A DNA stretch of 29,267 bases. It comes from JBKPNX01 sp046732855 (GTDB lineage Bacteria > Pseudomonadota > Alphaproteobacteria > Geminicoccales > Geminicoccaceae). The stretch is from the NCBI GenBank assembly GCA_046732855.1, contig JBKPNX010000164.1:1-29267 (forward strand), written 5' to 3'. The translations under genes and the position numbers were made by a program. Shown here piece by piece: positions 24,429 to 29,267 of this stretch. Below the pieces are notes generated by a model, which made no database searches, was not told the origin of the DNA, and was given only the letters and a program-made list of their open reading frames with translations. Positions within the stretch are counted from its first letter, which is position 1, and every line of letters begins with the position of its first letter.

Positions 24429-25049
24429 TCACGCCCGATCGAAGGTCGCTTCTTCGGCCAGCTTCCTCGCCTGGCCGATCCAATCCTCGCGCTCGATGCG
24501 TCCTCGAAAGCGCAGGCGCTGATCGATCCAGGCGACATTGTCGGGCGTGAGCTGCGCGATCTGGCGGAAGTGATAGATGCCGAGCCCGTGCAGCGTCTTC
24601 TCGATGCCGGGCCCGATGCCGCTAATCTTCTTCAGATCATCCGGGTCGCCCTCGGGCGCGACCAGCGCGGGGGGCGGCGTGCCCTGGACGAGCTCGGCCA
24701 TCGGTGCCGCAGGGGCGGTTGCCGGCGCGTCTGAACCGGCCCCTCTTGCTTCGCTCAGCTCCTGCTCGAGCCGGGCGATGCGCTCCCGGCCGCTCTCCAG
24801 CGCCTGCTCCAGGCCGCGCGCCCGGGCGTCCCGGCTGTCGGCCAGCTCGCGCAGCTCGGCCAGCGAAGTCTCGAGCCGACCCTGCGCTTCACGCGCCGCC
24901 GCGAGCTCGGCGCGCAACCGATCGGGGTCGTCCTCGAGGCCCGCTGCCCCGTGGCGTTGCCGTCGGGCGCCGTGGGTCACCCAGCCGATCACGAATCCGA
25001 GCGCCGCGGCCACCAGCAAGAAGATGACGATTTGCCAGAACAGAGCCAA
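24429..25049 (-). CDS. membrane-anchored coiled-coil protein with C-terminal helix-hairpin-helix domain
   Basis: A 206-residue protein. One N-terminal membrane helix (LFWQIVIFLLVAAALGFVIGW) is followed by a basic stop-transfer segment. An Arg/Glu/Ala-rich coiled coil covers about residues 40-100. An Ala/Pro linker leads to a C-terminal domain with DDLKKISGIGPGIEKTLHG, LGIYHFRQIAQL and RIEREDWIGQARKLAEE. This last part matches the helix-hairpin-helix-like domain widespread in alphaproteobacterial proteins, some of which are labelled as NADH dehydrogenase 41-kDa-like. Non-specific DNA or protein contact is possible, but the role is unknown. Confidence 0.78.
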   Translation of the reverse strand: MALFWQIVIFLLVAAALGFVIGWVTHGARRQRHGAAGLEDDPDRLRAELAAAREAQGRLETSLAELRELADSRDARARGLEQALESGRERIARLEQELSEARGAGSDAPATAPAAPMAELVQGTPPPALVAPEGDPDDLKKISGIGPGIEKTLHGLGIYHFRQIAQLTPDNVAWIDQRLRFRGRIEREDWIGQARKLAEEATFDRA

Positions 25050-25401
25050 GATCGTTCTCCCCTCATGCGCAGCCGCCGGCGCGCCGGCACAAGCGCCTCC
25101 GCTTGGCCGAGCTCGCGGGTCTCACGCCGGTTCAGCGCACCTCGAGCCTCTGCCTGGCCGGGCGCCGGAGCGTCCCTGAGACACGCCCGGACCAGCCTCT
25201 GCGCGGCGCCTGCCTGCCTCATTGCTTGGTCGCGAGGTCGTCGGCTGCCGCGGTCCAATAGCACGGTTGCCGCGTCTCAGGTAAGGCTGCAGCTCACCCC
25301 ATCGGGAGCCGCCGACCGGGCGCCGCGCAATCCTCCGGCGCCGCCCTGCGGGCGACCTGGCCGGACTCAGGCCGGCGCCGCGCCGCCCGGCCATCCTGCT
25401 G
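25050..25401. other. 352-base stretch without a supported gene
   Basis: Short GC-rich open frames cross this stretch, but they encode Arg/Ala/Pro-rich low-complexity peptides with no ribosome site or family resemblance. It separates the nicotinate phosphoribosyltransferase homologue from the helix-hairpin-helix gene and probably carries the latter's promoter. I could not place one. Confidence 0.5.
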
Positions 25402-26538
25402 CTATTCCGCTGCTTTGGGGCGCTCCGGGAACAGGAACTCGCGGCCGACCTTGACGCGCGCCTCGCCCTTGTACGCGATCACGTCGGCCGTGGCGTAAGT
25501 CTCGCTCCACAGCTCGGGCAGGTACGAGCCGGTCCCGATCAGATCGATCGGCGCGTGCACGCTGGCCATCAGCTTGCACTTGCGCGGATCGAACCCGGAG
25601 CTGGCGATGATCTTGACCTGATCGTAGCCGGTCTGGTCCAGCTGCTCGCGCAGATGAAAGATCGCCGCCGCGGTCGCGCCGGTGCCGACCAGCCAGCGCA
25701 GCTCCGTCTCCGTACGATAGGTGCGGATCCCCTCGGGGCAGCGGCGGTCGAGGACCGCGTACGACGCCGCGGTATCGAGGCCCTCGACGAAGCGGCCGCC
25801 GTGGGTGTCGAGGCGGATGCCGAGGCGCCCCTGGCCCGCCAGGTCCGGGAAAGCGCGACAGACCTCGAGGCTGTCGGTGATCTCCTTGCCGAAGTAGTCG
25901 ACCAGCACGTATAGCGGATCGTCGGGGAAGGTCTCGTGGAACAGCTCGGCGGCGCGCAGCGTCGAGCCGGCGTAGCCGATCAGCGCGTGCGGCATGGTGC
26001 CGAGGCCGCGCTCGTTGCCGAAGTAGTGCGCGGTCGCGTCGGTGGCGTTGCCGACGAACCCTCTCGCCTTGGCCTCCCGCCTCGCCTTGGCCGAGCCGAC
26101 GCTCGCGGCGTAGGCCATCATCTCGGCCATCTCCGCGCCGGCGCAGTGCCGGGCATCCATGGCGATGAAGCCGACGTAGGGCAGATCGGTGCACATGAGG
26201 AATGCGTTGAACGCCGCGACGCACGGTGCGCCGAGCTTCTGCAGGAACACCGTCTCGAGATCGACCAGCTGCCCGAGTGGTCCCGAGATGTAAAGGAGCG
26301 GCTCGCCGGCGCCGACCCAGTCGCCCTCCGCGAAGCAGAGGTCGATCGCGAACTCGGTGCCGCGGGCCCGGCCGATCTCGAGCAGCCAGTCGAGCGCAAG
26401 CTTTGGGGTGCACAGCACCGGTCGGCGCATGAACACGGCGTAGGTGGCGTCGACCTCGCCGAACCGGCGTACGATCTCGCGGGTCTTCAGGAAATACTTG
26501 TCGGTAAACTTCGGCAGCTCATCCGCGGACGGTCCCAT
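25402..26538 (-). CDS. nicotinate phosphoribosyltransferase family protein
   Basis: A 378-residue protein of the nicotinate/quinolinate phosphoribosyltransferase fold. Members join nicotinate (or a related ring) to PRPP for NAD salvage. Visible blocks are FTDKYFLKTREIV at the N-terminus, FVGNATDATAHYFGNERGLG followed by TMPHALIGYAG (the GTxxHA His motif), LGIRLDTHGGRF, VKIIASSGFDPRK and IDLIGTGSYLP near the C-terminus. The usual LDSGD segment reads LDTHG here, so activity or ring preference may differ. The ATG was chosen for GGAG eight bases upstream; 47 earlier codons in frame look non-coding. It diverges from qmcA across a repeat array. Confidence 0.85.
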   Translation of the reverse strand: MGPSADELPKFTDKYFLKTREIVRRFGEVDATYAVFMRRPVLCTPKLALDWLLEIGRARGTEFAIDLCFAEGDWVGAGEPLLYISGPLGQLVDLETVFLQKLGAPCVAAFNAFLMCTDLPYVGFIAMDARHCAGAEMAEMMAYAASVGSAKARREAKARGFVGNATDATAHYFGNERGLGTMPHALIGYAGSTLRAAELFHETFPDDPLYVLVDYFGKEITDSLEVCRAFPDLAGQGRLGIRLDTHGGRFVEGLDTAASYAVLDRRCPEGIRTYRTETELRWLVGTGATAAAIFHLREQLDQTGYDQVKIIASSGFDPRKCKLMASVHAPIDLIGTGSYLPELWSETYATADVIAYKGEARVKVGREFLFPERPKAAE

Positions 26539-26746
26539 GACGGGTTCTCCAAAGCCCTCCGGACCGGCTCGGATTACGGGCTTGTCCGAGCGATGGCAAG
26601 CCGCCAGCGCAGCCGGCCGTCGCGACTCGCCAACAAAGCGTGGGCAGCAAAGGTGACGGCGAGCCGGGCTGCCAAGCAATCGACGCCGCGACCGGCGGCA
26701 TGCTCGGCCGCGGACGCCCCGGTTCCGCTGTACCGTTCCGCATCAC

Positions 26747-26833
26747 GCGGCACCGGTCCCATCCCGCGCCACCGGCCCCATAGCGCGCCACCGGCCCCAT
26801 AGCGCGCCACCAGCCCCATAGCGCCACCGGCGG
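26747..26833. repeat. array of four 19-bp tandem repeats plus a partial unit
   Basis: Unit GCGCCACCGGCCCCATAGC occurs exactly at 26766-26784 and 26785-26803, with one change at 26804-26822. A more divergent copy lies at 26747-26765, and a partial unit ends near 26833. It lies in the 358-base divergent gap between the phosphoribosyltransferase gene and qmcA, which otherwise holds no gene I can support. The array may vary between strains. Confidence 0.92.
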
Positions 26834-26866
26834 TAAGGAGGACGTTAACTGTCAATCGCGCACAAA

Positions 26867-26882
26867 GCCTGCGCATGCAGGC
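26867..26882 (+). other. small hairpin just before the qmcA ribosome site
   Basis: GCCTGC-GCAT-GCAGGC forms a perfect six-pair stem that ends directly at the AAAGGAG ribosome site (26883-26889) of qmcA. It could modulate translation; no regulator is evident. Confidence 0.4.
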
Positions 26883-26896
26883 AAAGGAGCGGCGGG

Positions 26897-27850
26897 ATGA
26901 TGATCAGCGGATTCACGCTCGTGGCCCTCGTGATCCTGGGCCTCGCCCTGGTCACGGTGTTCCTCGGCGTCAAGGTGGTGCCGCAAGGCCAGGAATGCAC
27001 GGTCGAACGGTTCGGGCGCTACATGCGCACGCTGCCTCCTGGCCTGCATCTGATCATGCCGTTCATCGAGGCGATCGGCGCCCGGCTCAACATGATGGAG
27101 CAGGTGCTGGACGTGCCCTCCCAGGAAGTCATCACCAAGGACAACGCCATGGTCCGGGTCGACGGCGTGGTGTTCTTCCAGATCCTGGACGCGGCCAAGG
27201 CGGCCTATGAGGTGAGCGGGCTGGAGCTCGCGATCCTGAACCTGACCATGACCAATCTGCGCACGGTCATGGGCTCGATGGACCTGGACGAGCTGCTCTC
27301 GCAGCGCGACCGGATCAACGCCCAGCTGCTGCACGTGGTCGACGACGCGACCACGCCCTGGGGGGTCAAGGTGACCCGGATCGAGATCAAGGACATCGCG
27401 CCGCCCCAGGACCTGGTCGATTCCATGGCGCGGCAGATGAAGGCCGAGCGCGACAAGCGCGCCTCGATCCTCGACGCCGAGGGCCGGCGTCAGGCGGCGA
27501 TCCTCAAGGCCGAAGGCGAGAAGCAGGCGAACATCCTCGAGGCGGAGGGGCGCAGGGAAGCGGCATTCCGCGATGCCGAGGCGCGCGAGCGCGAGGCCGA
27601 GGCCGAGGCCAAGGCGACTGCGATGCTCAGCCAGGCCCTCGCCCGCGGCGACCGCCAGGCGATCAACTACTTCGTCGCCCAGAAATACGTCGAGGCGTTC
27701 GGTCAGTTCGCCGCCTCGCCGAACCAGAAGGTCGTGTTCCTGCCGCTCGAGGCGACCTCGCTGCTCGGCTCGCTCGGCGGCATCGGCGAGATCGCGCGCG
27801 AGGCGTTCGGCCGGCCGAACGGTGAGGCGCACGGCGGCGAGCGGCCGTGA
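26897..27850 (+). CDS. qmcA: SPFH/band-7 membrane protein, QmcA/stomatin-like
   Basis: A 317-residue protein with one N-terminal membrane helix (TLVALVILGLALVTVFLGV). An SPFH domain begins VVPQGQECTVERFGRYMRTL and includes PGLHLIMPFIEAI, VDGVVFFQILDAAKAAYEV and MGSMDLDELLSQRDRIN. A long Ala/Glu/Arg-rich coiled coil follows (about residues 178-250, repeats of the type ILxAEGxxQAxI). The C-terminus has VFLPLEATSLLGSLGG. Family members form large membrane-bound rings and organise membrane microdomains and proteolysis. AAAGGAG lies about seven bases upstream. It overlaps the next gene, which encodes the usual NfeD partner. Confidence 0.93.
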   Translation: MMISGFTLVALVILGLALVTVFLGVKVVPQGQECTVERFGRYMRTLPPGLHLIMPFIEAIGARLNMMEQVLDVPSQEVITKDNAMVRVDGVVFFQILDAAKAAYEVSGLELAILNLTMTNLRTVMGSMDLDELLSQRDRINAQLLHVVDDATTPWGVKVTRIEIKDIAPPQDLVDSMARQMKAERDKRASILDAEGRRQAAILKAEGEKQANILEAEGRREAAFRDAEAREREAEAEAKATAMLSQALARGDRQAINYFVAQKYVEAFGQFAASPNQKVVFLPLEATSLLGSLGGIGEIAREAFGRPNGEAHGGERP

Positions 27851-28311
27851 TCCCGCTGCTCGGGCCGGTCGAGTACTGGCACTGGTGGGCGCTCGGCGGC
27901 ACGCTCGCTATCGTCGAGGCGTTCCTGCCCGGCTTCGTCTTCCTGTGGCTCGGCATCGCGGCCGGCCTGGTCGGCTGCCTGGTGTGGCTGTGGCCTGGAA
28001 TCGGCCCCGATTTCCAGATCCTGCTGTTCGCCGGCTTGTCGGTCGCGAGCGTGCTCGGCTGGCGGCGCTGGCAAAGCGCCCATCCGGCGACCAGCGATCA
28101 GCCCCACCTCAATCGGCGCGGCGCCCAGTACGTCGGTCGCCAGTCGGTCCTGGTGGAGCCGATCGCCAATGGCCGCGGCCGGATCAGGCTCGATGATGCC
28201 AGCTGGACGGTGACCGGGCCGGACCTGCCGGCGGGCGCGGCGGTCGAGGTGACCGGCGCCGCCGGCGTGGTGCTCGAGGTGCGGCCCCTCGCCGGCCCCG
28301 GCGGCGCGTGA
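27847..28311 (+). CDS. NfeD family membrane protein (YbbJ-like)
   Basis: A 154-residue protein with a GTG start overlapping the qmcA stop (GTGA), which shows translational coupling. Two or three membrane segments lie at the N-terminus (WHWWALGGTLAIVEAFLPGF, then VFLWLGIAAGLVGCLVWLW and a third near 55-75). An OB-fold NfeD domain follows (RRGAQYVGRQSVLVEPIANG, then RIRLDDASWTVTGPDLPAG and VEVTGAAGVVLEVRPL). NfeD and SPFH proteins are typical partners; their shared role is in membrane organisation or quality control. Confidence 0.9.
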   Translation: MIPLLGPVEYWHWWALGGTLAIVEAFLPGFVFLWLGIAAGLVGCLVWLWPGIGPDFQILLFAGLSVASVLGWRRWQSAHPATSDQPHLNRRGAQYVGRQSVLVEPIANGRGRIRLDDASWTVTGPDLPAGAAVEVTGAAGVVLEVRPLAGPGGA

Positions 28312-28478
28312 GTTCGTGCGACAGGGCTGAGGGCGCCGAGCCGGCGGGCCGGGGACTCATCGCCTTGGGCGAGGTCGATTCGCCTGCCGACCGGTAGTGA
28401 GTCAGCTCGAGCGCGCCCGGAGGTCATCGCGCGCCCCGTCCGGTGTGTGCCTGCCCGATCTCGCTTGAAACACTCAGC

Positions 28479-28982
28479 TCATTGGACGATGAACCGTCCG
28501 AGCGCATGTTTGCCCTTGGCCTGAACGCCCGCTTCGCCGATCGGCCGCCCGACGGCTGCCGGCACGTTGCCGACATAGAGGTCATAGGCGCCGGGGCGGA
28601 TCGGGACGAAACTGAACCGAGCCGAGCCGGCTTCATCGCACTCGATCGCGCGGAAAGTCAGACCCTGCAGATGGATCTCGATATCCCCGACGCTGACAAC
28701 CCGCAGGTGGGAGTTCGCCAGGAGGTCGGTTACCTCGACGCGCCAGCCGACGAGGTCGTGCCTGACGTCGGGGCAGTCGATGTTGAAACGATAGTACTCG
28801 CCGGTGATCAGCCTGAACTCTTTGACCGATAACACTGGCTCGCCATTCGGGCTGGTGCTGATCTCGACGGCAATATCGACCGGGGGGCCCGCGGCGAGGT
28901 TGCCGCCGACCTGCGCGTGAGGCGAAGCGGGCAGCAGCACCATGCTCAATGCTGCCAGAGTGGTCTTCAAGAGCGTTGTCAT
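28479..28982 (-). CDS. small exported protein, possibly cupredoxin-like fold
   Basis: About 167 residues. A signal peptide is clear: MTTLLKTTLAALSMVLLPAS, then PHAQ. I preferred this ATG because GGAGG lies ten bases upstream; another ATG three codons earlier is too close to that site. The mature part is beta-strand-like: FRLITGEYYRFNIDCPD, VEVTDLLANSHLRVVSVGD and RFSFVPIRPGAYDLYVG. The last resembles the C-terminal edge of cupredoxin-like folds, but I see no Cys-His-Met copper site, so metal binding is doubtful. It is convergent with qmcA-nfeD. Confidence 0.7.
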   Translation of the reverse strand: MTTLLKTTLAALSMVLLPASPHAQVGGNLAAGPPVDIAVEISTSPNGEPVLSVKEFRLITGEYYRFNIDCPDVRHDLVGWRVEVTDLLANSHLRVVSVGDIEIHLQGLTFRAIECDEAGSARFSFVPIRPGAYDLYVGNVPAAVGRPIGEAGVQAKGKHALGRFIVQ

Positions 28983-29224
28983 AGTCACCATTCCTCCGAT
29001 CGGGCGCAGTGCGAGAGTGCTGCCGTCCCCAAAGGTTTCGGTTGGGATTGCCCCTTAGGGGTGTCCGGCTCGCCGGAGGCGAGTAGCCGGCGCCGGTCCC
29101 TATGGCATGCAGGGCGCTATGCTCGTAGCGCATACCGCTGGTGCAAGGAGGCGCCAAATCGACCCGGTGCTGCGCTGCGAGCCAGCTTGACCGTACCGCC
29201 GCCACGTCCTAGATCCGGTCGCGC

Positions 29225-29267
29225 GCCCCCGTGGCGGAATTGGTAGACGCGGCAGACTCAAAATCTG
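29225..29267 (+). tRNA. tRNA-Leu (anticodon CAA), 5' part, cut by window edge
   Basis: The first half of a class II tRNA is present. The acceptor strand is GCCCCCG, the D-arm is GCGGAATTGGTAGACGC, and the anticodon stem-loop is CAGA-CTCAAAA-TCTG, which gives anticodon CAA. The variable arm and 3' end lie outside the window. Confidence 0.93.

Noticed and set aside
22863..24734. Plus-strand open frame of 623 codons opposite betA
   Set aside because: It overlaps three well-supported minus-strand genes and has no recognisable domain or ribosome site.
26747..26833. CRISPR-like array
   Set aside because: The 19-bp units are directly adjacent without spacers, so this is a simple tandem repeat.

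Overview
The window is GC-rich chromosomal DNA, most likely from an alphaproteobacterium. The dnaK-dnaJ genes are followed on the same strand by dapB, an order known from alphaproteobacteria. The dnaK promoter fits the alphaproteobacterial RpoH form and the flagellin promoter fits sigma-54. Nearly every gene lies on the minus strand. Exceptions are a sulfotransferase-like gene, a qmcA-nfeD pair and a tRNA-Leu cut off by the right edge.

Layout from left to right. (1) The 5' end of dapB, then three coupled genes for membrane-anchored or exported proteins of unknown function. These sit between dapB and dnaJ. (2) The dnaK-dnaJ chaperone operon with a heat-shock promoter. (3) A late flagellar block: fliC, flaG, fliD, fliS. 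A sulfotransferase-like gene diverges from fliC. (4) An acetoin dehydrogenase-type operon, acoA-acoB-acoC. A 0.63-kb gap between acoB and acoC holds a second copy of the acoB 3' end and a long inverted repeat. (5) A composition island at about 16.0-18.5 kb. (6) A CUT1-type ABC importer (binding protein and two permeases, no ATPase gene in the window) beside a choline dehydrogenase-like betA. (7) A small Cys-rich ORF, a helix-hairpin-helix membrane protein and a nicotinate phosphoribosyltransferase homologue. (8) An array of 19-bp repeats, then qmcA-nfeD. (9) A small exported protein and the tRNA-Leu.

The island is the most unusual part. It holds one gene, now carrying two frameshifts, that fuses an Hsp70/DnaK ATPase domain and DnaK substrate-binding beta domain to a C-terminal TIR domain, which replaces the DnaK lid. 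The gene is a composition mosaic. Much of the ATPase part and the TIR part are AT-rich and foreign-looking. The substrate-binding segment is GC-rich and about 89% identical in DNA to the resident dnaK 11 kb away, which suggests gene conversion. Downstream of it lies a degraded copy of the 3' end of the ABC permease gene whose intact copy lies upstream, so the island is bracketed by a duplication. TIR domains with the conserved Glu are NAD-consuming effectors in many antiphage systems. I therefore read this as a decayed (or mis-sequenced) Hsp70-sensor/TIR-effector conflict gene. That function is inference; the domain order, the mosaic and the flanking duplication can be read from the sequence.
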